17,672 bases of DNA from Candidatus [Bacteroides] periocalifornicus (GCA_001421095.1 LIIK01000041.1:4230-21901); one strand, 5' to 3'; numbered from the stretch's first letter, positions 7,694 to 15,208 are shown. A program made the numbers and translations. The notes: generated from the letters alone by a model not told the origin.

Positions 7694-8569
7694 ATGAATA
7701 TCATTCTGTATACACTGCTAGTACTTCTAGCCATAGGGATTGTAGCGGCAGTGCTACTCTACTTCGTATCACAGAAATTCAAAGTGGTAGAAGATCCTCG
7801 CATCGACGAGGTGGAGGCTGCCATGCCAGGAGCAAATTGCGGAGGATGTGGCTATCCGGGTTGCCGAGGATTTGCCGATGCCTTTGTGAAAGCTAGCGAT
7901 ATATCGAACTTCTTTTGCCCTGTAGGGGGTAACAAGGTCATGGCCACAATCTCGGCTATCGTAGGAAAGGCGGCGGAGGCCAAGGATCCTATGATTGCCG
8001 TAGTGCGTTGCGCGGGCAGCCCAGAGGAGCGGGCTAGGGTGAACAGGTATGATGGGGCTTACTCCTGCCGAGTGTCTGCTGCGCTCTACGAAGGTGATAC
8101 AGGATGCCAGTGGGGTTGCCTCGGGATGGGTGATTGCTGCACGGTATGCGATTTTGATGCGATTCACATGAATCCTAAAACCCTGCTTCCCGTTGTGGAT
8201 CAGGATAAATGTACAGCATGCGGTGCTTGCGCCAAGATCTGCCCGAAGCATGTGATAGAAATGCGAAAGAAGAACCCGAAGGACAGACGGGTATTCGTAT
8301 CGTGCATCAACGAGGACAAGGGAGGCCCGGCTAAAAAGGCGTGCGGTGTGGCCTGCATAGGATGCGCCAAGTGCCAGAAGGCCTGCCCATTTGATGCTAT
8401 CACTATCGAGAATAATCTCAGCTACATTGACTTTAAGAAATGCAAGTCGTGCCGTAAGTGCGTACCCGTTTGCCCAACGCACGCCATTTGGGAGGTAAAC
8501 TTCCCACCTCGACCGGCAGCTAAACCCGAGGAGGCTGCAGCGTCCCCAGCAGCTCCAGTAGAGGCCTAG
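7694..8569 (+). CDS. rnfB: Rnf electron transport complex subunit B
   Basis: RnfB is the membrane-anchored ferredoxin-like subunit that takes electrons from reduced ferredoxin. I start it at the ATG at 7694 (MNIILYTLLVLLAIG) because this puts the single membrane helix (about 4-26) at the N-terminus, as in the family. The frame is open back to a TTG at 7622 but that leader looks noncoding. The 291-residue protein has the RnfB Fe-S domain NCGGCGYPGC with a later Cys (Cys49, 52, 57, 75). A cysteine cluster lies at 138-152 (CQWGCLGMGDCCTVC). Ferredoxin-type [4Fe-4S] motifs are CTACGACAKICP (173-184), CIGCAKCQKACP (221-232) and CKSCRKCVPVCP (250-261). The Ala/Pro-rich tail (about 272-291) is probably disordered. 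A possible promoter (TTG 7618-7620, TAGGTTCG 7642-7649) lies in the gap before it. Confidence 0.96.
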   Translation: MNIILYTLLVLLAIGIVAAVLLYFVSQKFKVVEDPRIDEVEAAMPGANCGGCGYPGCRGFADAFVKASDISNFFCPVGGNKVMATISAIVGKAAEAKDPMIAVVRCAGSPEERARVNRYDGAYSCRVSAALYEGDTGCQWGCLGMGDCCTVCDFDAIHMNPKTLLPVVDQDKCTACGACAKICPKHVIEMRKKNPKDRRVFVSCINEDKGGPAKKACGVACIGCAKCQKACPFDAITIENNLSYIDFKKCKSCRKCVPVCPTHAIWEVNFPPRPAAKPEEAAASPAAPVEA

Positions 8570-8710
8570 TGTCTAGAATGACATTGGATTCCAAGGTATT
8601 CTCTTTGCACTGAGTGTAGGGTGGGGTAGGGAGTGCAGACAATTAGAAAAGGGGGTGCATGCCCACCTCTATCCCTTAATCAGTAGATATATAGCCTTAG
8701 AGAGGTAGAT

Positions 8711-10051
8711 ATGAAGCTTAAAACATTCCGAATGGGTGGGGTGCACCCGCTCGAAGGGAAACTGACAGCAGGTAAGGCCATTGAACAGATGCCTGTACCC
8801 TCAGAGGTTGTGATGCTAGTCTCACAGCACCTCGGAGCTCCAGCAGAGTGTGTGGTGCAGAAAGGCGATCAGGTGAAAGTTGGCCAATTGCTTGCAAAGG
8901 CTACGGGATTTGTTTGCGCTAATATGCACTCCTCGGTGAGCGGCAGTGTTACGAAGGTGGACAAGATTCTCGATGCCTCTGGTTATCCGAAGCCTGCTAT
9001 CTTCATCTCGGTAGAAGGGGATGAGTGGGTGGACGAAATAGATCGCACGCCAACGGTAGTTCGGGAGTGTAATCTAGAACCTAAGGAAATCATAGATAGG
9101 ATAGCCGCCGCAGGCGTTGTCGGGATGGGGGGGGCCACATTCCCCACTCATGTCAAGCTGTCGGTTCCCCCAGGTAGGAAGGCGGAGTTCCTCATAATTA
9201 ATGGGGTAGAGTGTGAGCCATATCTCACTTCTGACCATCGGCTTATGCTAGAGCATGGTGAGGAGCTGCTTGTGGGTATAGCCATACTCCGTAAGGCGCT
9301 CGGCAATCCGCCTGCAATCATTGGTATAGAGCGGAACAAACCCGATGCGATAGCCCACCTTACCGAGTTGGCCAAGGGCTTTGAGGGGATTTCAGTGCAG
9401 CCGCTCAAGGTTAAGTACCCGCAAGGTGGCGAAAAGCAGCTGATAGAGGCAATAACTCGTCGAGAAGTGCCTGCGGGCAAGTTGCCTATAGACGTAGGTG
9501 CTGTAGTGCAGAATGTCGGGACAGCCTTTGCGGTGTATGAGGCCGTACAGAAGAATAAACCGTTGATCGAGCGCGTAGTAACGGTAACAGGGCCTAGCCT
9601 TACGAATCCCGTGAATGTGCTGGCACGGGTAGGCACGCCCATCACCCGGTTGCTTGAATTTGCGGGAGGGATGCCAGAAGATACGGGAAAGGTGATCAGC
9701 GGTGGCCCTATGATGGGTAAAGCGCTTAAGAATATTGCGGCTCCCGTAACCAAAGGTACTTCGGGCGTACTAGTGATGCCAGAACCCTTGGCACTTAGGT
9801 CGAAAGAACAGCAGTGTATCCGTTGCTCAAAGTGTACATTTGGCTGCCCTATGGGACTTGAGCCATATTTACTCTACAAGCAGGCACAGCATGCGTTACT
9901 CGAAGATATGGAGAGGGATTACGTAATGTCATGTATCGAGTGCGGTTCTTGTAGCTTTACGTGTCCTGCAGCACTCCCTTTGCTCGATTTCATTCGGCTG
10001 GGTAAAGCGCAGACAGGGGCAATGATTAGGGCACGGAGTGCGAAAAAATAG
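8711..10051 (+). CDS. rnfC: Rnf electron transport complex subunit C
   Basis: RnfC is the peripheral subunit that carries FMN and NADH-binding sites and passes electrons to NAD+. The 446-residue protein starts with the usual KTFRMGGVHPLEGK and a barrel-sandwich N-terminal domain. The NuoF-like Rossmann region follows (GMGGATFPTHVK 138-149, INGVECEPYLTSDHRLMLE 163-181), then a SLBB-like segment (about 285-340). Two [4Fe-4S] motifs are CIRCSKCTFGCP (369-380) and CIECGSCSFTCP (408-419). The C-terminus is short, without the long Ala/Lys-rich extension of enterobacterial RnfC. The ATG at 8711 is preceded by AGAGGTAG. Codons of GMGGA make an eight-G run (9127-9134). It is separated from rnfB by 141 bp that hold no gene, and from rnfD by 148 bp. 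Confidence 0.96.
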   Translation: MKLKTFRMGGVHPLEGKLTAGKAIEQMPVPSEVVMLVSQHLGAPAECVVQKGDQVKVGQLLAKATGFVCANMHSSVSGSVTKVDKILDASGYPKPAIFISVEGDEWVDEIDRTPTVVRECNLEPKEIIDRIAAAGVVGMGGATFPTHVKLSVPPGRKAEFLIINGVECEPYLTSDHRLMLEHGEELLVGIAILRKALGNPPAIIGIERNKPDAIAHLTELAKGFEGISVQPLKVKYPQGGEKQLIEAITRREVPAGKLPIDVGAVVQNVGTAFAVYEAVQKNKPLIERVVTVTGPSLTNPVNVLARVGTPITRLLEFAGGMPEDTGKVISGGPMMGKALKNIAAPVTKGTSGVLVMPEPLALRSKEQQCIRCSKCTFGCPMGLEPYLLYKQAQHALLEDMERDYVMSCIECGSCSFTCPAALPLLDFIRLGKAQTGAMIRARSAKK

Positions 10052-10199
10052 TAAGAGAACTTGCAGGGTCTACAGATAGGGCGAGCGTGCAAATGCTGGA
10101 ACAGTTCAGTCTCTCTTAGTCGCAACCATTTTGAGAGCATTCTGCACCTAGTAATCGCAAGACCTTGCTGAGACTGTAATTTATTAGGAGATATCACAA

Positions 10200-11228
10200 A
10201 TGAGCAATATGCTATCCATTGCCCCGTCACCGCATGTGCATGGAGTCTTTTCCACCAGAAGGCTGATGGTCGATGTCCTCATCGCCCTTGCGCCAGCATG
10301 GTTGGTTGGGCTTTGGTTTTTCGGCCTTGGAGCATTTATCATCACCATCATCTCGGTGGGATGCTGCGTGGGTTTTGAGTACCTTATTCAGCGTTTTATC
10401 CTAAAGCAGACACCCACGATAACAGATGGCTCTGCTGCAGTAACAGGATTACTCCTTGCGCTCAATCTACCCTCTAACCTACCTTGGTGGATCGTTGTCA
10501 TTGGGGCTATTATGGCCATAGGTGTAGGCAAGATGAGCTTTGGAGGACTGGGTAACAATCTGTTTAACCCTGCACTGTTTGCCCGTGCATTCCTACTCGT
10601 CTCATTCCCAGTGCAGATGACGAGTTGGCCCTTGCCCTTGGCTGACCGTTTGGCCTACACCGATGCAGTGACCGGGGCAACTCCCCTGGCTCTACTGAAA
10701 GGAGCCGCGAAAGGTGGTTCATCCATAAGCGCCTTGGGTGATAGTCTACCATCGGTCTCCAGATTGCTGTTTGGAGAGATGGGAGGATCGTTTGGGGAGG
10801 TATGCGCCATTGCGCTGCTATTGGGATTTGCCTACCTACTAATCCGTCGGGTTATCACGTGGCACATTCCAGTATCCATTTTCGCTACAGTAGTCGTTTT
10901 CAGCGGGATTCTCTGGCTGGTAAATCCTGAGCGTTTTGCAAACCCCGTAATTGAGCTTTTCACGGGAGGTCTTCTGCTAGGCGCTATCTTTATGGCGACA
11001 GACTACGTTTCTTCCCCCATGTCTAAGCTAGGGATGTTGATCTACGGAGTCGGAATTGGCGTGCTTACCATTCTTATCCGTTCATTTGGCGCTTATCCTG
11101 AGGGAGTTTCGTTTGCTATTCTGATAATGAACGGTTTCACCCCTCTTCTTAATCGCTATGTGAAACCTCCGAAATTCGGGCGAGTGAAGCCAGCCAAGGC
11201 CCCTAAACCTGCAATTGCGGCAAAGTAA
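10200..11228 (+). CDS. rnfD: Rnf electron transport complex subunit D
   Basis: RnfD is an integral membrane subunit related to NqrB that carries a covalently bound FMN and helps form the ion path. The 342-residue protein begins SIAPSPHVHG, typical of the family, and has roughly nine to ten hydrophobic segments. The flavinylation motif is DAVTGATPL (155-163), with the FMN expected on Thr161. The conserved NNLFNPALFARAF (119-131) and the MATDYVSSPMS segment (265-275) are present. A Shine-Dalgarno-like TAGGAG lies at 10185-10190. The 148-bp leader contains a 7-bp inverted repeat (CAGTCTC 10107-10113, GAGACTG 10170-10176) whose effect, if any, is unknown. rnfG starts 6 bp after the stop. Covalent flavin attachment would need an ApbE flavin transferase, not in this window. 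Confidence 0.96.
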   Translation: MSNMLSIAPSPHVHGVFSTRRLMVDVLIALAPAWLVGLWFFGLGAFIITIISVGCCVGFEYLIQRFILKQTPTITDGSAAVTGLLLALNLPSNLPWWIVVIGAIMAIGVGKMSFGGLGNNLFNPALFARAFLLVSFPVQMTSWPLPLADRLAYTDAVTGATPLALLKGAAKGGSSISALGDSLPSVSRLLFGEMGGSFGEVCAIALLLGFAYLLIRRVITWHIPVSIFATVVVFSGILWLVNPERFANPVIELFTGGLLLGAIFMATDYVSSPMSKLGMLIYGVGIGVLTILIRSFGAYPEGVSFAILIMNGFTPLLNRYVKPPKFGRVKPAKAPKPAIAAK

Positions 11229-11234
11229 ACTGTC

Positions 11235-11945
11235 ATGGCTAAGGAATCAACACTTAAGAATCTTACCCTTACGCTGGGGATTATTACGGCTATTGCAGCT
11301 GGAAGCTTGGGGCTAGCCAATTACGTTACGGTAAAGCCCATAGCCGAAGCAAAGGAGAATAAGGTTATCGCAGCTCTTCAGGAAGTTCTGCCAGAGTTTG
11401 ACAATAACCCAGCTGCCGATACCTCCTCTATGGAGGTAGATGGTGGAAAGCTCAAGATTTACCATGCCACCAAAAATGGCGAACCTGTGGGAACGGCTGT
11501 AGAATCATTCTCCACCAAGGGATTTGGGGGTTCTATTTCCGTCATGGTGGGGTTTGATAAGGAGCGGAAAATCTCTGGCTACTCAGTTCTGCAGCACTCT
11601 GAAACCCCAGGTTTGGGCGATAGAATGACCTATTGGTTTCGTCCCCCGCAAGCACCTGTCCGCAGCTTGGTAGAGAAGGCCTTTGGTTTTACCATGCCCG
11701 TGGTAGAGAAGAAGAGCAATATATATGGGCTCGACCCTGGAGAAAAGCCCCTCACGGTGAGCAAAGATGGTGGACAGGTTGATGCTATAACCGCTGCAAC
11801 CATTAGCTCTAGGGCATTTCTTGAGGCCGTGAATCGCGCGTATAAGGGCGTAGGCGAAATCGATGCCAATAGCGGGGCCTCTCGGAAACAAGACGAAAAA
11901 ACTGCCGATTCTAGCAGTACCGCTGCTAAAGATTCTATCCAGTAG
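11235..11945 (+). CDS. rnfG: Rnf electron transport complex subunit G
   Basis: RnfG is a membrane-anchored periplasmic subunit, related to NqrC, that carries covalent FMN. The 236-residue protein has one N-terminal membrane helix (about 10-30) and an FMN-binding domain. The latter includes HSETPGLGDRM (121-131) and the attachment motif VDAITAATISS (182-192), with Thr189 as the expected flavinylated residue. The motif reads T-A-A-T where S/T-G-A-T is most common. The C-terminal 25 residues are polar and low in complexity (Ser/Asp/Lys), probably disordered. It is tightly packed in the operon: 6 bp after rnfD and 13 bp before rnfE. Confidence 0.95.
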   Translation: MAKESTLKNLTLTLGIITAIAAGSLGLANYVTVKPIAEAKENKVIAALQEVLPEFDNNPAADTSSMEVDGGKLKIYHATKNGEPVGTAVESFSTKGFGGSISVMVGFDKERKISGYSVLQHSETPGLGDRMTYWFRPPQAPVRSLVEKAFGFTMPVVEKKSNIYGLDPGEKPLTVSKDGGQVDAITAATISSRAFLEAVNRAYKGVGEIDANSGASRKQDEKTADSSSTAAKDSIQ

Positions 11946-11958
11946 AAGGGTTTTAGTC

Positions 11959-12552
11959 ATGGCTAAATCAGACTTTTCCGTTGTCATTAACGGGCTTATT
12001 AAGGAGAATCCCACATTTGTTCTCCTTCTCGGTATGTGTCCTACCCTAGGGACCACCTCCTCTGCCATCAATGGGATGAGCATGGGGTTGGCCACTGCCT
12101 TCGTGCTCATCTGCTCAAATGTGGTAATTGCTGCCATAAAGGGTGTGATACCTGATAAGGTACGTATTCCATCTTTTATTGTGATTATTGCAACGTTTGT
12201 TACCGTAGTACAGATGATAATGGAGGCCTACGTACCAGCTCTTTACAAGACGCTCGGGCTTTACATCCCGCTCATTGTGGTGAACTGTATCATACTCGGT
12301 CGTGCAGAGGCTTTCGCAGCAAAGAATAATGTCTTCCGCTCGATGCTCGACGGTATTGGTATCGGGCTAGGATTCACCTGTAGCCTTACCGTACTTGGGG
12401 CGCTACGTGAATTTTTAGGTACAGGCAGCATGTTTGGAGTGTCGATTTTCCCATCTGTGTACGGACCACTGCTCTTTGTGCTGGCACCTGGGGCTTTCTT
12501 GGTGCTGGGCTACCTGCTCCTACTTTTCAATCGCTTAGTTCTTAAGAAATAA
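11959..12552 (+). CDS. rnfE: Rnf electron transport complex subunit E
   Basis: RnfE is an integral membrane subunit that, with RnfA, forms the inverted pair at the core of the complex. I start it at the ATG at 11959 (MAKSDFSVVINGLIKENP, 197 aa). The frame is open further upstream, but that would overlap rnfG by more than 80 bp and add a leader absent from the family. About six membrane helices are visible. LLGMCPTLGTTSS (Cys27) and VVNCIILGRAEAFA (Cys110) are the conserved half-helix motifs. Cysteines at these positions in RnfA and RnfE hold a [2Fe-2S] cluster within the membrane in solved complexes. rnfA begins 12 bp after the stop. Confidence 0.95.
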   Translation: MAKSDFSVVINGLIKENPTFVLLLGMCPTLGTTSSAINGMSMGLATAFVLICSNVVIAAIKGVIPDKVRIPSFIVIIATFVTVVQMIMEAYVPALYKTLGLYIPLIVVNCIILGRAEAFAAKNNVFRSMLDGIGIGLGFTCSLTVLGALREFLGTGSMFGVSIFPSVYGPLLFVLAPGAFLVLGYLLLLFNRLVLKK

Positions 12553-12564
12553 CCCCATACCGCT

Positions 12565-13137
12565 ATGGAATACATCCTGATTATCGTTGCGGGGATCTTT
12601 GTCAACAACATCGTCCTTGCACAGTTTCTCGGTATCTGTCCGTTCTTGGGGGTTTCCAAGAAGGTGGAGACCAGTGTTGGTATGGCGGGGGCGGTGCTTT
12701 TTGTCATGACGCTGGCCACCATTGCCACATGGCTTATACAGATCTATGTGCTCAACCCGCTGGGCGTCCCATTCCTGCAAACCATCGCCTTTATATTGGT
12801 GATTGCCGCATTGGTGCAAATGGTTGAGATTATACTTAAGAAGGTGAGCCCTGCGCTTTACCAAGCTTTGGGGATATTTCTTCCTCTTATTACCACCAAC
12901 TGCGCCGTGCTGGGTGTAGCCGTACTTGTCATGCAGAAAGACTACGATTTGGCGCAGGGGGTGGTTTACACCGTGGCGAATGCCTTAGGTTTTGGGTTGG
13001 CCCTCATCATCTTTGCGGGGCTTCGTGAGCAGCTGTCGCTAGCCAACGTGCCCAAGGGGATGAAAGGGATGCCTATAGCCCTTGTTACAGCAGCCATACT
13101 AGCCTTGGCGTTCATGGGCTTTTCTGGCATGGTATAG
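12565..13137 (+). CDS. rnfA: Rnf electron transport complex subunit A
   Basis: RnfA is the integral membrane partner of RnfE. The 190-residue protein starts MEYILIIVAGIFVNNIVLAQFLGICPFLGVS, a typical RnfA opening, with Cys25, and has a second conserved motif TNCAVLGVAVL (Cys113). Six hydrophobic segments are visible. The paired sequences LGICPFLG here and LGMCPTLG in RnfE show the known internal homology between the two subunits. It is the last gene of the operon; a strong intrinsic terminator begins 24 bp after the stop. With B, C, D, G and E all present and intact, the complex should be complete. Confidence 0.96.
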   Translation: MEYILIIVAGIFVNNIVLAQFLGICPFLGVSKKVETSVGMAGAVLFVMTLATIATWLIQIYVLNPLGVPFLQTIAFILVIAALVQMVEIILKKVSPALYQALGIFLPLITTNCAVLGVAVLVMQKDYDLAQGVVYTVANALGFGLALIIFAGLREQLSLANVPKGMKGMPIALVTAAILALAFMGFSGMV

Positions 13138-13161
13138 TCCTTAACCCCAGTGAACATGCCA

Positions 13162-13189
13162 GGCATCAGGATTCCTGATGCCTTTTTTT
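13162..13189 (+). terminator. Strong intrinsic terminator of the rnf operon
   Basis: GGCATCAGG (13162-13170) and CCTGATGCC (13174-13182) form a perfect 9-bp stem with a 3-nt loop, followed by seven T. No matching A-run lies on its left, so it acts on the plus strand only. Confidence 0.92.
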
Positions 13190-13365
13190 ACGTCCTTCTG
13201 TTCTATCTAGGTCGCTGAAAAAATCAACGAGACAGATAGCGGTGCTGCGTGCCACGTTGCGATTGCGCCGCATTACGCAGTGCCCCCCTCCAGGCACGAT
13301 TTCCCTTTTGGGAGAATTAAAATGTCTAACTCACCCAATGGACCATGGCGATGTTACACGGTGCA

Positions 13366-13405
13366 TGCTAGGGGAAGAGCCCAGTGCAGCGAGTACCCTC
13401 CTAGC
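13366..13405 (-). repeat. Dispersed hairpin repeat, module B (decayed copy)
   Basis: Read against the reverse complement of 15209-15250, this segment aligns almost end to end (TGCTAGGGGAAGAGCC, then GCAGCGAGTACCCTCC). There are several substitutions and one missing base. Confidence 0.6.
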
Positions 13406-13463
13406 TCAATTGCCGATCTTATCGCCAATCGCTCACCATCTAATGTTCAGTCGCGTTTTCGGT

Positions 13464-13490
13464 ATCACAGCATGCTGCATCGCTACAACG
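13464..13490 (-). repeat. Dispersed palindromic repeat, module A (decayed copy)
   Basis: Over 25 bases it differs from 15433-15457 at four positions. Three of these are CpG-to-TpG/CpA changes. It ends 10 bp before the stop codon of the minus-strand dehydrogenase gene. Confidence 0.65.
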
Positions 13491-13499
13491 TTCACCGTT

Positions 13500-14267
13500 T
13501 TAGCGCGTAGTCTTATGGAACATTGAGACATTAGCCTGCGCCGTGGGGAGTATGGTGATATCCTGTACGTTCACATGTGCCGGCTGGGAGATCGCATAGC
13601 ATATAGCCTCTGCCACATCTTCAGGTGTAAGCGGTTGAAAGCCCTCGTATACCTTGTCGGCACGGCTTTTATCACCATGGAAGCGAACCATTGAGAATTC
13701 CGTCTCCACTGCGCCAGGGCACACCTGCGTAACCCGTATACCATAGGGGAGGAAATCCATACGCATCCCAGTGGTTATGGCATCTACAGCATGTTTAGTG
13801 GCGCAGTATACAGCACCATTCGGGTAGACCCCCTTCCCAGAGATGGAGCATACATTCACGATATGGCCAGACTTCCGTGCCACCATGCGTGGTGATAGAA
13901 TGCGTGTGGCATAGAGTAGTCCCTTCACGTTGGTGTCGATCATGCACTCCCAGTCTTCTATTGCCCCCTCGTGCAGCGGCGCCAGCCCTAGAGCTAGCCC
14001 TGCGTTGTTCACCAGCACATCTATGGTTTGCCATTCGCTAGGCAGGCTATCCACAGCAGCTTGCAGTTCGGTAAGTTTGCGAATATCAAAACAGAGCGTA
14101 AGCACCCTGCTGCCCGAGATTTGCTCCAGTTCGTTTTTCAGCACCTCTAGCCGTTCGTTTCGCCTGCCCGTCAGGAGCAAATCGTATTTCTCGCGTGCGA
14201 GCCGCCTAGCAGTTGCCTGTCCTATACCCGATGTTGCCCCTGTAATGAATACCGTCTTTTTCATCAT
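13500..14267 (-). CDS. Short-chain dehydrogenase/reductase (classical SDR, YdfG-like)
   Basis: This is a cytosolic NAD(P)-dependent oxidoreductase of the classical SDR family, of normal length (255 aa). I start it at the ATG at 14267 (MMKKTVFITGATSGIG); the next codon is also ATG, and upstream there is only a TTG at 14297. Visible motifs are the cofactor loop TGATSGIG (9-16), NNAG (87-90), Asn113 in DTNVKG, and the catalytic Ser141, Tyr154 and Lys158 (YCATK). PGAVETEF (184-191) follows. Sequence flavour and size resemble YdfG-type 3-hydroxy-acid/serine dehydrogenases, but the substrate cannot be assigned. The gene stands alone, converges on the rnf operon, and is bounded by repeat-rich DNA on both sides. 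Confidence 0.92.
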   Translation of the reverse strand: MMKKTVFITGATSGIGQATARRLAREKYDLLLTGRRNERLEVLKNELEQISGSRVLTLCFDIRKLTELQAAVDSLPSEWQTIDVLVNNAGLALGLAPLHEGAIEDWECMIDTNVKGLLYATRILSPRMVARKSGHIVNVCSISGKGVYPNGAVYCATKHAVDAITTGMRMDFLPYGIRVTQVCPGAVETEFSMVRFHGDKSRADKVYEGFQPLTPEDVAEAICYAISQPAHVNVQDITILPTAQANVSMFHKTTR

Positions 14268-14294
14268 ACCTGTCGAATTCGTTAGTTTGATACG

Positions 14295-14326
14295 CAAAGG
14301 TAGGAATTTCAGGCGAGAATGCTAAA
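14295..14326 (-). promoter_or_regulatory. Bacteroidetes-type promoter for the dehydrogenase gene
   Basis: On the minus strand TACCTTTG (14302-14295) matches the -7 consensus TAnnTTTG exactly. TTTA (14326-14323), three of four to the -33 TTTG, lies 20 nt upstream. Transcription would begin about 20 nt before the ATG at 14267. Confidence 0.6.
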
Positions 14327-14407
14327 GAAGGGGCCAGAAAAACTCTAGCACAGATGCGCGGTACGGTAAGGCTCCGCATTCATTGGATGAAAATAGGAGG
14401 CAAGGGT

Positions 14408-14446
14408 CTTTGTAGCGATGCGGCGTGCCTAGTCGCGACGCAATAC
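14408..14446 (+). repeat. Dispersed palindromic repeat, module A
   Basis: CTTTGTAGCGATGCGGCGTG and onward matches the module with a few changes. It pairs as a converging partner with the opposite-strand copy at 14544-14580, with module B between them. Confidence 0.65.
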
Positions 14447-14454
14447 ATCGCATT

Positions 14455-14522
14455 GGTTAGGGAGGGTACTCGTGAGAGGACGGGCAACTGGACTGCGCCC
14501 CTACAGCACCTTCCCCTACCAA
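14455..14522 (+). repeat. Dispersed hairpin repeat, module B
   Basis: GGTTAGGGAGGGTAC at the left end and GCACCTTCCCCTACC at the right end form imperfect terminal inverted repeats around about 38 bp. The internal CGGGCAACT and GCGCCCCTACAGCACC segments are shared, in reverse, with the copy at 1-44. Confidence 0.7.
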
Positions 14523-14543
14523 GATCCCTATGAGGCGCACCAT

Positions 14544-14580
14544 AATCGCGGCGCAGCGCGCCACGTCGCTACAAACGCCC
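14544..14580 (-). repeat. Dispersed palindromic repeat, module A
   Basis: The reverse complement reads GGGCGTTTGTAGCGACGTGG and continues CGCGCTGCGCCGCGATT. This is among the best matches to the copies at 77-110 and 15376-15410. Confidence 0.75.
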
Positions 14581-14670
14581 TCCCCCTATATGCGCATGCA
14601 CGCCCCATCGCCACGGTGAGGATACCATGCCACCCCGTAGGCCACCACCCATGAGACCCTACGATTTTTT

Positions 14671-14733
14671 ATCACGACGCGGCACGCTGCGTCGCTACCA
14701 TCTTCAAGAGATGGAATTTCTTGATTGAAACCT
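14671..14733 (-). repeat. Module A with a longer duplicated flank
   Basis: The module A part (14671-14700) continues into CCATCTTCAAGAGATGGAATTTCTTGATT. This is repeated almost unchanged at 15433-15488 (one substitution and small indels). The two copies lie about 0.76 kb apart in the same orientation. The flank contains a CCATCT/AGATGG hairpin. Confidence 0.8.
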
Positions 14734-14865
14734 ATTTACACGCAAGAAGGGAAAATCCCCCCCCCAAAAAAAGATTGAGCCGCTTCGAGACTTTCTAGAG
14801 GACTCTGTGCATTCTCCGTTTTTCGTGATCCCCTTCCCTTGCTTGAAAAGACGAAACCTTTAATC

Positions 14866-14900
14866 ACGCACTTACGGTTCTAGAGGTAGTGCGTTTTTTT
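14866..14900 (+). terminator. Orphan intrinsic terminator
   Basis: ACGCACT (14866-14872) pairs with AGTGCGT (14888-14894). The stem can extend by a further two pairs past one bulged T, and a run of seven T (14894-14900) follows. No plus-strand gene precedes it: rnfA is 1.7 kb upstream with its own terminator. It may end an unrecognised small RNA or be the remnant of a lost gene. Confidence 0.55.
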
Positions 14901-15079
14901 GTGGGGTGGCCTGTGCGGCGTTTTTTTGCCCCTGGCGGGCGCTTACGGGCGGGAGGGCTTTTGGGCGTGGGCCTGTGCGCGCGACTCCCGCGACGCCCGT
15001 GCGCGGGCATCTGCGCAGGGCGGGCGTAGCGTGTCGCAGGCAAAAGCCCAGGGACGTCGCCAGGGGCGAGCTTTCTTTC

Positions 15080-15111
15080 CCCCCTTTCTTTGGCGATCCA
15101 AAGAAAGGGGG
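15080..15111. repeat. Perfect 14-bp inverted repeat (hairpin)
   Basis: CCCCCTTTCTTTGG (15080-15093) and CCAAAGAAAGGGGG (15098-15111) are exact complements around a 4-nt CGAT loop. A second, shorter hairpin, GGGGGC/GCCCCC (15124-15140), follows. No T-tract follows on either strand. Confidence 0.8.
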
Positions 15112-15208
15112 CGCGGGGGTGGCGGGGGCGCGTAGCCCCCGAGGTAAGGGGTGGGCTTCCCTGCGTTCGGTGTTGCGCTACTAGCAAAACGTCTTAAACG
15201 CACGGCTC

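Larger units (their letters stand above)
13190..13499. other. Noncoding region made of decayed repeat modules
   Basis: No convincing gene lies between the rnf terminator and the convergent dehydrogenase gene. It contains a degraded module A near 13241-13263 (GTGCCACGTTGCGA against CGCCACGTCGCGA), a degraded module B at 13366-13405 and a further degraded module A at 13464-13490. A small GTGCC/GGCAC inverted repeat (13280-13297) and a TTTCCCTTTTGG word shared with about 15551-15562 also occur. The open frames here have no recognisable protein features. Confidence 0.6.

Noticed and set aside
8570..8710. Possible hairpin regulator between rnfB and rnfC (TGCACT/AGTGCA with a 20-nt loop)
   Set aside because: The stem is only six base pairs with no T-tract or known motif; too weak to list as a feature.
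11863..11958. Longer N-terminus for RnfE overlapping rnfG
   Set aside because: It would overlap rnfG by over 80 bp and add a leader not seen in RnfE. The ATG at 11959 fits the operon spacing.
13242..13526. Plus-strand open frame of 94 codons between rnfA and the dehydrogenase gene
   Set aside because: It covers decayed repeat copies, overlaps the 3' end of the dehydrogenase gene on the other strand, and has no recognisable feature.
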